From: Paucibacter sp. KBW04
GTDB taxonomy: Bacteria; Pseudomonadota; Gammaproteobacteria; Burkholderiales; Burkholderiaceae_C
Assembly: GCF_003852425.1 (NCBI RefSeq)
Contig: NZ_QAJN01000003.1
Coordinates: forward strand, 1-64,000
Length of the DNA: 64,000 bases
Reading direction: 5' to 3'
The notes beneath the pieces were generated by a model, which worked only from the letters and a program-made list of their open reading frames with translations, had not been told where the DNA came from and searched no databases. Positions 46,043 to 54,197 of this stretch are shown one piece after another. Position numbers and translations under genes: made by a program. Positions within the stretch are counted from its first letter, which is position 1. Every line of letters starts with the position of its first letter.

Positions 46043-47335
46043 ATGAAAGCTCTGTTTCTCACCGCGCTCACAGCGGCGCTGACCCTGATCAACAGCCCGG
46101 CCCAGGGCGCAAGCAGCCCCGCCTACCAGGCCCTGCCGGCCCAGAATCTGGAGCTGCGCCAGGCCCGCTGGTTTGACGGCCAGGGCTGGCGCCAGGGCAC
46201 GCTGTTTGTGCAGGACGGCGTGTTCAGCGCCCAGCGACCGGCCCGGGTGGACCGGGTGATGCATCTGCAAGGCCGCTTCCTGAGCCCGCCGCTGGCGGAG
46301 GCGCACAACCACAATCTGCAGTTCCTGCGCGGCTTTCAGCAGAACGGGCCGCGCTATCTGCATGAGGGCGTGTTCTACGCGGCCATGCTGGCCGGCGACC
46401 CCGAGGGCGTCGCCCCCTTGCGCGCCCTGGCGGGTCGGCCGGACAGCCCGGATGTTCTCTTTGCCAGTGCCGTCATCACCTCCTCCTACGGCCACCCCAT
46501 AGGCATGGCCCTGGCCGATCAGCCTCCGCCACCGGAGCCGCCTGTGCGCTATGAGGACGTGGCCGACAAATCGGTGCTGGTGGCCGACAGCCCCGAGGAG
46601 GTCGAACGCAAATGGCCGCTGGTGCTGCGCAGCCAGACCGATTGGGTCAAGCTGATACTCAGCTACCACGAGCGGCCGGATCTGATCGCCAACCCCAAGC
46701 TCAAGGGCTATCTGGGCATGCGGGCCGACACCGCCGCCGCCGTCGTGCGCCTGGCCCATGCTTCAGGTCTGCGGGTCAGCGCCCATGTGGACAGCATCGC
46801 CGACTTCGGCGCGGCCCTGCAGGCCGGGGTGGACCAGATCGCCCACCTGCCCGGTTACTATCCCCATCACGGCAATCGCATCGAGGACTATCTGCTCAGC
46901 CCCGAGTTGGCCGCCGAGGCCGCCCGCCGCGGGGTGGAGGTGATCACCACCACGGCCGTCAGCCATCTTTTCCAGCCCAAGCCCGAGTTGCTGGCGCGCA
47001 TCCAAAACGTGCAGAAAATCAATCTGCGCCTGCTGCGCCAGGCGGGGGTCAAGCTGCTGGTGGGCTCGGACCATTTCGCCGCCACCGGCCTGGCCGAGTA
47101 CCGCAATCTGGCCAGCCTGCAGGTTTTTGATGCGGCCGAATTACTCAAGCTGGCAACGGTGGACACGCCGCGCGCCCTCTTCCCCAAGCGCCGCCTGGGC
47201 TGCTTTGAGCCCGGCTGCGAGGCCAGCTTTCTGGTGCTGAAGACCGACCCCTTGCGCGACAAAGAGGCCTTCGGCCAAGTGCAGCTGCGGGTCAAGCAGG
47301 GCCATGTGCTGCAGGCCCTGCCGGCCAAGAACTAG
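46043..47335 (+). CDS. Exported amidohydrolase A (metal site complete)
   Basis: The 430-residue product has a signal peptide ending SPAQGA and an amidohydrolase-superfamily TIM barrel. The metal ligands fit the usual set: His88 and His90 in EAHNHN, His248 in VSAHVDS, His268 in IAHLPGYY and Asp343 in GSDHF. A Lys in DWVKLIL is a candidate carboxylated bridge. The substrate is unknown; imidazolone- or dipeptide-like hydrolases share the fold. It is a paralogue of the gene at 48456 and is separated from it by a deacetylase gene on the other strand. Confidence 0.82.
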   Translation: MKALFLTALTAALTLINSPAQGASSPAYQALPAQNLELRQARWFDGQGWRQGTLFVQDGVFSAQRPARVDRVMHLQGRFLSPPLAEAHNHNLQFLRGFQQNGPRYLHEGVFYAAMLAGDPEGVAPLRALAGRPDSPDVLFASAVITSSYGHPIGMALADQPPPPEPPVRYEDVADKSVLVADSPEEVERKWPLVLRSQTDWVKLILSYHERPDLIANPKLKGYLGMRADTAAAVVRLAHASGLRVSAHVDSIADFGAALQAGVDQIAHLPGYYPHHGNRIEDYLLSPELAAEAARRGVEVITTTAVSHLFQPKPELLARIQNVQKINLRLLRQAGVKLLVGSDHFAATGLAEYRNLASLQVFDAAELLKLATVDTPRALFPKRRLGCFEPGCEASFLVLKTDPLRDKEAFGQVQLRVKQGHVLQALPAKN

Positions 47336-47339
47336 GCGA

Positions 47340-48374
47340 CTAAGCGCCTGACTCAAAGCCCCGCAAAACGGCCAGCACATTGTGGCCAATCGCCTCGGTG
47401 GCATAGCCGCCCTCCTGCAAGAACAGGGTGGGCGCGCCAAAACGCTGGAGGCGCTGGCCCAGCCGGGCGAACTCCGGCCGGTCCAGATGGAAGTGCGAGA
47501 TCGGGTCGCCGCCATAGGTATCCACACCCAGGGAGACGATCAGCAACTCGGGCGCATAGGCTTGCAGACGCGCCAGGGCGGCGTCCAGACGCTCAAACCA
47601 CAGCGCATTGCTGGCGCCCGCTGGCAAGGGGAAATTGGCGTTAAAGCCCAGGCCAGCACCCGCGCCGGTTTCGTCCGCATGGCCGAGGAAGAAGGGGTAC
47701 TCGGTCATCGGGTCGCCGTGGATGCTGGCGAAAAAGACATCGGCACGTTCGTAAAAAATCGCCTGCGTGCCATTGCCGTGGTGGTAGTCCACGTCCAGGA
47801 TGGCGACTTTTTTCAGGCCGCGATCCAGGGCCGCCTGGGCCGCCACCGCGGCGTTGTTGACGAAGCAGTAGCCGCCGAAAAAGTCTGCCCCCGCATGGTG
47901 GCCCGGCGGGCGGCTCAGCACATAGGCGCTGCGCTCCCCGGCCAGGACAAGATCCAGGCCCGTCAAGCTGCATTGCGCACCCCAGTAAGCGGCGGGCCAG
48001 GCGCCGGCCGTCAATGGCGTGCCACTGTCCATGGAAAACAAGCCCATGCGGGCCGCAAAGCTCTGGGGCAAGACGTCGGCGCGCAGGCTGCGCACCGGCC
48101 AAACGGCGGGGAAGGCATCGCCCTCGCCACCCAAGCGCTGCCACTCGCCCCAAGCGCCACTCAAAAAATCCAAATAGGCGGGAGCATGCACGCGGGCCAG
48201 CGCCTGCAAGCCCTGATCCTGGGGGGCCATGATGGGGCCCAGGTCCGAGGCCTGCAGCGTATGCAAAACATAGTCGGCACGGGCCGGGATCTCAAAAGCC
48301 GGCACCAGTCGGCCACGAAAGAACTCATGGCTGGCGGCGTGCTGAACATGCTTGTCGTTGTAGACGGTCTTCAA
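47340..48374 (-). CDS. Histone-deacetylase-family amidohydrolase (acetylpolyamine type)
   Basis: The 344-residue protein begins MKTVYNDKHVQHAASHEFF and shows the zinc-deacetylase motifs VLSRPPGHHAGADFFGGYCF, ILDVDYHHGNGTQAIFY and LIVSLGVDTYGGDP, ending FLQEGGY. The His-His pairs and Asp ligands are all present. Bacterial relatives deacetylate acetylpolyamines or small amides. The start is TTG at 48374 with a GAGGAG site about 11 bases upstream; no ATG fits the family N-terminus. It is convergent with amidohydrolase A (4 bases between stops) and divergent from amidohydrolase B. Confidence 0.88.
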   Translation of the reverse strand: MKTVYNDKHVQHAASHEFFRGRLVPAFEIPARADYVLHTLQASDLGPIMAPQDQGLQALARVHAPAYLDFLSGAWGEWQRLGGEGDAFPAVWPVRSLRADVLPQSFAARMGLFSMDSGTPLTAGAWPAAYWGAQCSLTGLDLVLAGERSAYVLSRPPGHHAGADFFGGYCFVNNAAVAAQAALDRGLKKVAILDVDYHHGNGTQAIFYERADVFFASIHGDPMTEYPFFLGHADETGAGAGLGFNANFPLPAGASNALWFERLDAALARLQAYAPELLIVSLGVDTYGGDPISHFHLDRPEFARLGQRLQRFGAPTLFLQEGGYATEAIGHNVLAVLRGFESGA

Positions 48375-48434
48375 GCCTTGGCTCCTCGCTGTTTTGGGGC
48401 GAGGCCATCTTCGCACGGGGCTGAGGCCAGCAAA

Positions 48435-48453
48435 CCCGGCTAGCATGGCCGGG
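48435..48453 (+). promoter_or_regulatory. Palindrome holding a TAGCAT box just before amidohydrolase B
   Basis: CCCGGC-TAGCATG-GCCGGG is a perfect inverted repeat with 6-base arms. The TAGCAT inside it (48441-48446) ends 9 bases before the ATG at 48456. No Shine-Dalgarno site is present, so a near-leaderless mRNA is possible. Confidence 0.4.
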
Positions 48454-48455
48454 CT

Positions 48456-49757
48456 ATGACAGTTTCCTGCTTCCCCTTCAGTCCCCTCGCTCCCATCACC
48501 CTCAGCCTGAGTTTGCTGCTCGCTGTAGTTCCGGCCGCTGCCAATCCCGAGCCCGAAACGCCCTACTTCAAGGCCAGCCCGGCCCTGAGCATGGAGCTGA
48601 AGAACGCCCAGTGGTTCGACGGCAAGGGCTTTCAACAAGGCACGCTCTACGTCAAGGACGGCCGCTTCACCAAGCAACGCATCAAAAAAGCCCAGCGCCA
48701 GATGGATCTCAAGGGTCAGTTTTTGATCCCGCCCCTGGCCGACGCCCACAACCACAATCTACAGACGCTCTGGGGCTTTGCCCGCTATGCGCCCAGCTAT
48801 CTGCGCGACGGCGTGTTCTACACAGCCCAGCAATGCGGCGAGCCCAAGGCCGTGTCCGAGATGCGGCCCATCGCTGCCCAGGCCGCCTCGCCCGAGGTCC
48901 TGTTCAACAGCGCCTGCATCACTTCCAGCGACGGCCAGCCCCTGGCCCAGCTCATGGGCGAAGACCCCAAGCTGCGCGCTGAGGACTTCATCGACAAGGC
49001 CGTGCTGGTGATGGACTCGCCGCAGGACATTGCCCAGAAGTGGCCATTGATCGCCCCCCGCAAAAGCGACTCCATCAAGCTGATGATCAGCCGCTCAGAA
49101 AGCCCCGAGCTGCGCGCCGACCCCAAGCAGTGGGGCCGCCTGGGGCTCAAGCCCGAGCTGGTTCCCGCCATCGTCAAACGCGCGCACCAGGACGGCTTCA
49201 AGGTCATCGCCCAGGCTGATACCGCGGCCGACTTTGCTCTGGCGGCCCAGAGCGGGGTGGACTGGGTGGCACGCCTGCCGGGCCTGTTCTTCTTCGAGGG
49301 CACGAACGCCGAGCGCTATCGCATCAGCGCCGACGCAGCCTCTGAGGCGGCGAAAAAAAAGGTATCCGTCATCACCGCCATCTCCGGCAGCAAGCTCTTC
49401 CCCATGTCGGCCGAGACGCTCACCGCCGTGCGCCAGTTGCAGGCCGAGAATCTGCGCCGATTGCTGGATGCCAAGGTGCCGCTGCTGCTGGGCTCCGACC
49501 TCTACAACGGCACGGTCTTGAGCGAGCTGCGCAGCCTGGACTCCCTGGGCGTGCTGGAGCGCGCCCAGCTGCTGCGCCTGGCCACCGTGGACACGCCACG
49601 CGCCCTCTTCCCCAAGCGCAAGATCGCTTGCTTTGACGATGGCTGCGAGGCCAGCTTCCTGCTGCTCAAGAGCAATCCCTTGCAAGGCGCCCAAGGCCTG
49701 GAGGCTCTGGAACGCATTCAGCTGCGGGTCAAACAGGGTCGGGTCTTGAGCCAATAG
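48456..49757 (+). CDS. Exported amidohydrolase B (metal site altered)
   Basis: The 433-residue paralogue of the gene at 46043 has a signal peptide ending PAAAN and aligns along its length. The His98-x-His100 pair (DAHNHN), the Lys (SIKLMIS) and Asp348 (GSDLY) are kept. However, the two other metal ligands are replaced: Gln253 in VIAQADTAADF and Arg273 in WVARLPGLFF. Loss of both suggests a non-catalytic protein or a different metal use. The frame is intact with no stop, so it is not an obvious pseudogene. Confidence 0.8.
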   Translation: MTVSCFPFSPLAPITLSLSLLLAVVPAAANPEPETPYFKASPALSMELKNAQWFDGKGFQQGTLYVKDGRFTKQRIKKAQRQMDLKGQFLIPPLADAHNHNLQTLWGFARYAPSYLRDGVFYTAQQCGEPKAVSEMRPIAAQAASPEVLFNSACITSSDGQPLAQLMGEDPKLRAEDFIDKAVLVMDSPQDIAQKWPLIAPRKSDSIKLMISRSESPELRADPKQWGRLGLKPELVPAIVKRAHQDGFKVIAQADTAADFALAAQSGVDWVARLPGLFFFEGTNAERYRISADAASEAAKKKVSVITAISGSKLFPMSAETLTAVRQLQAENLRRLLDAKVPLLLGSDLYNGTVLSELRSLDSLGVLERAQLLRLATVDTPRALFPKRKIACFDDGCEASFLLLKSNPLQGAQGLEALERIQLRVKQGRVLSQ

Positions 49758-49834
49758 AGAAAGCGCCTCGCTCACAAGCCCATGGATTCACCTGCGGGAC
49801 AGCCAGGACTTGCATTTCTGGCTAGAGTCGCGCG

Positions 49835-51082
49835 ATGAGCGCCCCAACCCTCCCCCAAACACCCCCATCTTCGGCCGCCCGGCCGCCACAGCTGTCCATG
49901 TTTCAGGTGCTGCTGTGCGGCGCCATGATCGTGACCCTGTCCATGGGCATACGCCACGGCTTTGGCCTGTGGCTGCAGCCCATCACCATGGAGCGAGGCT
50001 GGACGCGCGAGACCTTTGCCTTCGCTCTGGCGATCCAGAACCTGGCCTGGGGCCTGGCCGGGCCTTTCACCGGCATGTTGGCCGATCGCTTCGGGCCTTT
50101 CCGCGTGCTGATGGTGGGTGGCTTGCTCTACGCCCTGGGCCTGGTCTTGATGGCTTTGTCGACCTCAGGCTTGGCCTTCACCGGCAGCGCAGGCCTGATC
50201 ATAGGCATTGCCCAATCAGGCACGACCTATGCGGTGATCTACGGCGTGATCGGCCGCAATGTGGCGCCCGAAAAGCGCTCCTGGGCCATGGGTGTGGCCG
50301 CAGCGGCGGGCAGCTTCGGGCAGTTCCTGATGGTGCCGGTGGAGAACTGGTTGATCGGCCACACCGGCTGGCAAAACGCGCTCTTCATCCTGGCCTGTGC
50401 CGCCTTGATCATCCTGCCTCTGGCCCTGGGCTTGCGCGAACCCAAGGGCACGCAAACCGCCCATGGCCACAAGCAAAGCATTGCCCAGGCCTTGCGTGAG
50501 GCCTTTGGCTACCGCAGCTTTCAGCTCTTGATGCTGGGCTATTTTGTCTGCGGTTTTCAGGTCGTCTTCATCGGCGTGCACATGCCCAGCTATCTGAAGG
50601 ACCACGGCTTCAGCCCCCAGATCGCCACCTATTCGCTCGCCTTGATCGGGCTATTCAACGTCTTTGGCACTTATGCGGCGGGCTCGCTCGGCCAGCGCTT
50701 CCCGAAACGCTACATCCTCTCGGCCATCTATAGCCTGCGCTCCATCGCCATCGTGATCTTTCTGAGCCTGCCCCTCACGCCGGCCTCCATCTACATCTTC
50801 TCGGCGGTGATGGGGGTGTTGTGGCTGTCCACCGTGCCGCCCACCAATGCGGTGTTGGCGCAGATCTTCGGTGTTCAACACATGTCCATGCTGGGCGGCT
50901 TTGTGTTTCTAAGCCACCAGATCGGCAGCTTTTTGGGCGTCTGGTTGGGCGGCAAGCTCTACGACTTGAGCGGCAGCTATGACGTGGTCTGGTGGTTGGC
51001 GGTTGGCCTGGGCGTGATGGCGGCCTTGGTGAATCTGCCGGTGCGCGAGACGGCCATTCCGCGCGGCGCTGTGCCGGCTTGA
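49835..51082 (+). CDS. MFS transporter
   Basis: The 415-residue protein has 12 membrane segments and begins after a Pro-rich tail at MFQVLLCGAMIVTLSMGIRHGFGLWL. It belongs to the major facilitator superfamily, close to the monocarboxylate/oxalate-formate group (SMGIRHGFGLWLQP; GPFTGMLADRFGPFRVLM between TM2 and TM3). The substrate is unknown. A TAGAGT box at 49823-49828 lies 6 bases before the ATG and no Shine-Dalgarno site is seen. A 40-residue membrane ORF follows after 22 bases. Confidence 0.88.
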   Translation: MSAPTLPQTPPSSAARPPQLSMFQVLLCGAMIVTLSMGIRHGFGLWLQPITMERGWTRETFAFALAIQNLAWGLAGPFTGMLADRFGPFRVLMVGGLLYALGLVLMALSTSGLAFTGSAGLIIGIAQSGTTYAVIYGVIGRNVAPEKRSWAMGVAAAAGSFGQFLMVPVENWLIGHTGWQNALFILACAALIILPLALGLREPKGTQTAHGHKQSIAQALREAFGYRSFQLLMLGYFVCGFQVVFIGVHMPSYLKDHGFSPQIATYSLALIGLFNVFGTYAAGSLGQRFPKRYILSAIYSLRSIAIVIFLSLPLTPASIYIFSAVMGVLWLSTVPPTNAVLAQIFGVQHMSMLGGFVFLSHQIGSFLGVWLGGKLYDLSGSYDVVWWLAVGLGVMAALVNLPVRETAIPRGAVPA

Positions 51083-51104
51083 TGGCGGGCGAAGAAGAGT
51101 TGAG

Positions 51105-51227
51105 ATGAAAATACGCGCTGCACTGTGGCGGCTCCTGCTTCTCGCGGTGTTGGGCCTGGTGTTTCTGGCCTATTTCCAGCCCAGCTTGATGCAGGGCTTG
51201 TCTGATCAAATTTGGGCCTGTTTTTGA
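51105..51227 (+). CDS. Small 40-residue single-pass membrane protein
   Basis: The ORF reads MKIRAALWRLLLLAVLGLVF, then LAYFQPSLMQGLSDQIWACF. It has a basic N-terminus, one membrane helix (about 7-23) and a short outer tail. An AGAAGAG site stands 7-8 bases before the ATG. Its stop overlaps the TTG start of the methyltransferase gene (TTGA at 51224-51227), which argues that it is translated and couples translation of the next gene. I know of no named family. Confidence 0.6.
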   Translation: MKIRAALWRLLLLAVLGLVFLAYFQPSLMQGLSDQIWACF

Positions 51228-51811
51228 ACCCTTTGCTCTGCGCCAATCCTGTTTCCCCCTGGCTGATGCGCTGGTCGCAAGCCTGCCGACCCGGCGCCAC
51301 GGCGCTAGACCTGGCCTGCGGCTCTGGGCGCCATCTGCGCTATCTGGCTCAGCGAGGTATGCAGGTGACTGGCGTGGACCGTGACGAAGCTGCCGTCGCC
51401 CCCTTGCGCGAGCTGGCCGAAATCATCCTCAGCGATATTGAGAACGGCCCCTGGCCCTTGGCCGGGCGGCAATTTGATCTGGTGCTGGTCAGCAACTATC
51501 TGTGGCGGCCCTTGCTGCCGCAGATCGTGGCGGCGGTGGCGCCGGGCGGCTGGCTGATCTACGAAACCTTTGCCCAGGGTCAGCAAAGCATAGGCCGGCC
51601 GGCGCGGGCCGAGTTCTTGCTGCAGCCGGGCGAATTGCTGCAGGCTTGTGAAGGCTTGCGGGTGATCGCCTACGAGGATGGCTTTGAATGCGCACAAACG
51701 AGCAGCACCGAGGCTGCGGGCGTCAACGGCCGCTTTGTGCAGCGCGTTGCCGCTGTGCGCGCCCCAGCTAGCTCAGACGGGGTTTTCCAGCGTTATGCCC
51801 TAGCCGGCTGA
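51224..51811 (+). CDS. Class I SAM-dependent methyltransferase
   Basis: The 195-residue protein has the SAM motif ALDLACGSGRHLRYLAQRG, an acidic VTGVDRDEAAV, FDLVLVSNYLWRPLLPQIVAAVAPGGWLIYETFA, and a C-terminal strand pair. It resembles TehB-like or tellurite-type small methyltransferases; the substrate is unknown. The only fitting start is TTG at 51224, which overlaps the stop of the 40-residue ORF; a TTG at 51212 is a second choice. Confidence 0.82.
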   Translation: MNPLLCANPVSPWLMRWSQACRPGATALDLACGSGRHLRYLAQRGMQVTGVDRDEAAVAPLRELAEIILSDIENGPWPLAGRQFDLVLVSNYLWRPLLPQIVAAVAPGGWLIYETFAQGQQSIGRPARAEFLLQPGELLQACEGLRVIAYEDGFECAQTSSTEAAGVNGRFVQRVAAVRAPASSDGVFQRYALAG

Positions 51812-51824
51812 GAAAGCGCTGTGT

Positions 51825-51842
51825 GGCTGAGTAGAATCAGCC
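51825..51842 (+). promoter_or_regulatory. Candidate dapA promoter within an inverted repeat
   Basis: TAGAAT (51832-51837) is a good -10 box 25 bases before the dapA ATG. It lies inside GGCTGA (51825-51830) / TCAGCC (51837-51842). The -35 region is poor. Confidence 0.4.
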
Positions 51843-51861
51843 GATTACTAGGAATTGCTCA

Positions 51862-52743
51862 ATGAACGGACTTGTTGGCAGCATCGTCGCTCTCGTGACC
51901 CCGATGCTTGAAGATGGCAGCGTTGATTACCCCACCCTGCGCAAGCTGATCGACTGGCATATCGCCGAGGGCACCGATGTCATCGGTGTGGTCGGCACCA
52001 CCGGTGAATCACCCACGGTCAGCATGGAAGAAAACCGCGAGATCATTCGCGCGGCGGTTCTGCATGCCAAGGGCCGTGTGCCCATCATGGCCGGCACCGG
52101 CGCGAACTCGACCGCCGAGGCGATCGAGCTGAGCCGCTACGCCAAGGAAGTCGGCGCGGATTGCACCCTGTCTGTCGTGCCCTACTACAACAAGCCCTCG
52201 CAAGAAGGCATTTACCAGCACTACAAGGCCATCGCCGAGGCGGTAGACATCCCCATGATGCTCTACAACGTGCCCGGCCGCACCGTCGCCGATATGCTGC
52301 CCGAGACCGCCCTGCGCTGCGCCGCCCTGCCCGGCGTGTTCGGCGTCAAGGAAGCCACCGGCAATATCGAGCGCGCGACCTATCTGATCAAGCACGCACC
52401 CCAGCACTTCAAGATCTACTCCGGCGACGACGGCACCGCCATCGCCCTGATGCTCTTGGGCGGCGCAGGCAATGTCAGCGTGACGGCCAATGTGGCTCCG
52501 CGCGCCATGCATGAGCTGTGCAAGGCTGCTTTGGCCGGCAATATCGCTGAGGCCCGCCGCATCCACTTCCAGCTGCTGGGTCTGCACAAGCATCTGTTCT
52601 GCGAACCCAGCCCGGCACCGGCCAAGTGGGCGCTGTCGCGCCTGGGCCGCATCGAGCCCCATCTGCGCCTGCCCATCACCGGTCTGACGCCTGCTGGCCA
52701 GGCCCTGGTCGAGCAAGCCATGAAGGACGCGGGCCTGCTCTAA
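51862..52743 (+). CDS. dapA: 4-hydroxy-tetrahydrodipicolinate synthase
   Basis: This 293-residue TIM-barrel aldolase condenses pyruvate with aspartate semialdehyde in lysine and diaminopimelate synthesis. The Schiff-base Lys163 is in [13 protein letters not shown], Tyr135 in [10 protein letters not shown] and Thr47 in GTTGESPTV. Length equals the E. coli enzyme (292). The dapA-bamC gene pair is the common proteobacterial order. The product feeds peptidoglycan synthesis. Confidence 0.97.
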   Translation: MNGLVGSIVALVTPMLEDGSVDYPTLRKLIDWHIAEGTDVIGVVGTTGESPTVSMEENREIIRAAVLHAKGRVPIMAGTGANSTAEAIELSRYAKEVGADCTLSVVPYYNKPSQEGIYQHYKAIAEAVDIPMMLYNVPGRTVADMLPETALRCAALPGVFGVKEATGNIERATYLIKHAPQHFKIYSGDDGTAIALMLLGGAGNVSVTANVAPRAMHELCKAALAGNIAEARRIHFQLLGLHKHLFCEPSPAPAKWALSRLGRIEPHLRLPITGLTPAGQALVEQAMKDAGLL

Positions 52744-52750
52744 GGCCCCC

Positions 52751-52853
52751 GAGCAGATGGCGAGACCGCATTCGTTTTGTCCGAGCCCGGCATCTGCTCT
52801 AATCGCCCCACTTTGATTGAAGCCGCTCATGCAAGATCACTGAAGATCGCATG
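52751..52853 (+). promoter_or_regulatory. Structured gap between dapA and bamC
   Basis: Two inverted repeats are visible. GAGCAGATG (52751-52759) pairs with CATCTGCTC (52791-52799) over a 31-base loop and has no T run. CATGC-AA-GATC (52828-52838) pairs with GATC-GCATG (52845-52853), a 9-bp stem with a two-base bulge in the bamC leader. TCTAAT (52798-52803) is a possible -10 box for bamC. Confidence 0.35.
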
Positions 52854-52886
52854 CAGCCGCAACCCTGACCTCCGGAGATGTCTAGC

Positions 52887-54113
52887 GTGACTCGTTCCTC
52901 AATTGCTTCTTCCAAGACCCGCCCGGTGTCCTTGGCCTGTCTGATGATGGTGGGCGCGCTGGCAGCCGGTTGCTCCTCGCTGGACAATGTGATCTCCACC
53001 GACAAGGTGGACTACCGCAGCGGCGCCAAGCAGACCACCGGCCTGGACGTGCCGCCCGATCTGACCCAGCTGGCCCGCGACGGCCGCAACCAGGCTCAAG
53101 GCGGCGTGGTCAGCGCAGCCACCTTCCAGCAAAACAATGCGGCCGCCAAGGCCAATGCCCAGGCCAGCGGCGCAGCCCCTGCCAATACCGTGGCCCTGAA
53201 CGCCGCCGGCAATGTGCGCCTGGAGCGCAATGGCAGCGAGCGATTCCTGCGTGTGGACCTGCCGCCCGAGCAGCTGTGGCAGCAAGTGCGTGACTTCTGG
53301 GTCGAGCGCGGCTTCGAGATCGCTAAAGAGCAGGCCGATATCGGCCTGATCGAAACCAATTGGAATGAAAACCGCGCCAAGCTGCCGCAGGACGTGATCC
53401 GCTCCACCATCGGTCGGGTGTTTGACGGCCTCTACTCCAGCGGCGAGCGCGATATGTATCGCACCCGCATCGAGCGCGTGGCCGGCGGCACCGAGATCTA
53501 TATCTCGCACAAGGGTGTGCAAGAGGTCTACACCAGCCAGCAGAAGGACAGCACGGCCTGGCAGCCCCGCGCCAGCGAGCCTCAGCTCGAAGCCGAGATG
53601 CTGTCCCGCCTGATGCTCAAACTGGGCGCCAAGGATGAAGCGGCCAAGGCCGCCCTGGTGGCCGCCAACAATGCGGCTGCCGCCAAGCCGGCCGCTGCCG
53701 CCGCCTCGGGCGCCGTGGCCACCGCTGGTGCCGCCGCCGTGGCCAGCAAGCCGCAAAGCCGCAGCCTGGCCGATGTGCCGGACGAGTTGCAAGTGGCCGA
53801 AGGCTTTGAGCGCGCCTGGCGCCGTGTGGGTCAGTCGCTGGATCGCCATGGCTTCACCGTGGAAGACCGCGACCGCAAAGCCGGCCTGTTCTATCTGCGT
53901 TATGCCGACCCCAACCAGGCCGGCAAGGAAGAGCCCAACTTCTTCCAGAAGCTGTTCAGCAAGGACGAAGGCCCGGCCAAGGTGCGCTACCGGGTGCAGG
54001 TCAAGTCCGAAGGCGAGCGCAGCGTCGTCTCGGTGCTGGACGACAAGGGCCAGAAGCAGACCAATGAGATCGCCAAGCGGATTCTCAATCTGCTGATGGA
54101 CGATCTGCGCTGA
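52887..54113 (+). CDS. bamC: Outer membrane assembly lipoprotein BamC
   Basis: The 408-residue lipoprotein has a lipobox LAAGC, then the unstructured YRSGAKQTTGLDVPPDLTQL stretch that binds BamD, and two helix-grip domains (about 115-260 and 300-408). An Ala-rich linker with repeated AAA/KPAAAAASG joins them. BamC belongs to the BAM complex, which inserts beta-barrel proteins in the outer membrane. I chose GTG at 52887 because the GGAG at 52874-52877 is 9 bases from it but touches the ATG at 52878. Confidence 0.9.
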   Translation: MTRSSIASSKTRPVSLACLMMVGALAAGCSSLDNVISTDKVDYRSGAKQTTGLDVPPDLTQLARDGRNQAQGGVVSAATFQQNNAAAKANAQASGAAPANTVALNAAGNVRLERNGSERFLRVDLPPEQLWQQVRDFWVERGFEIAKEQADIGLIETNWNENRAKLPQDVIRSTIGRVFDGLYSSGERDMYRTRIERVAGGTEIYISHKGVQEVYTSQQKDSTAWQPRASEPQLEAEMLSRLMLKLGAKDEAAKAALVAANNAAAAKPAAAAASGAVATAGAAAVASKPQSRSLADVPDELQVAEGFERAWRRVGQSLDRHGFTVEDRDRKAGLFYLRYADPNQAGKEEPNFFQKLFSKDEGPAKVRYRVQVKSEGERSVVSVLDDKGQKQTNEIAKRILNLLMDDLR

Positions 54114-54138
54114 TTCAAGAGCCCAGCCCAAACAGAAC

Positions 54139-54169
54139 ACGCCACCGCCTCCGGGTCGGTGGCGTTTTT
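54139..54169 (+). terminator. Intrinsic terminator after bamC
   Basis: CGCCACCG (54140-54147) and CGGTGGCG (54157-54164) form the stem, followed by five T residues (54165-54169). Confidence 0.85.
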
Positions 54170-54197
54170 CATTCAAGACAGCAAACGAAAGAGCCCC

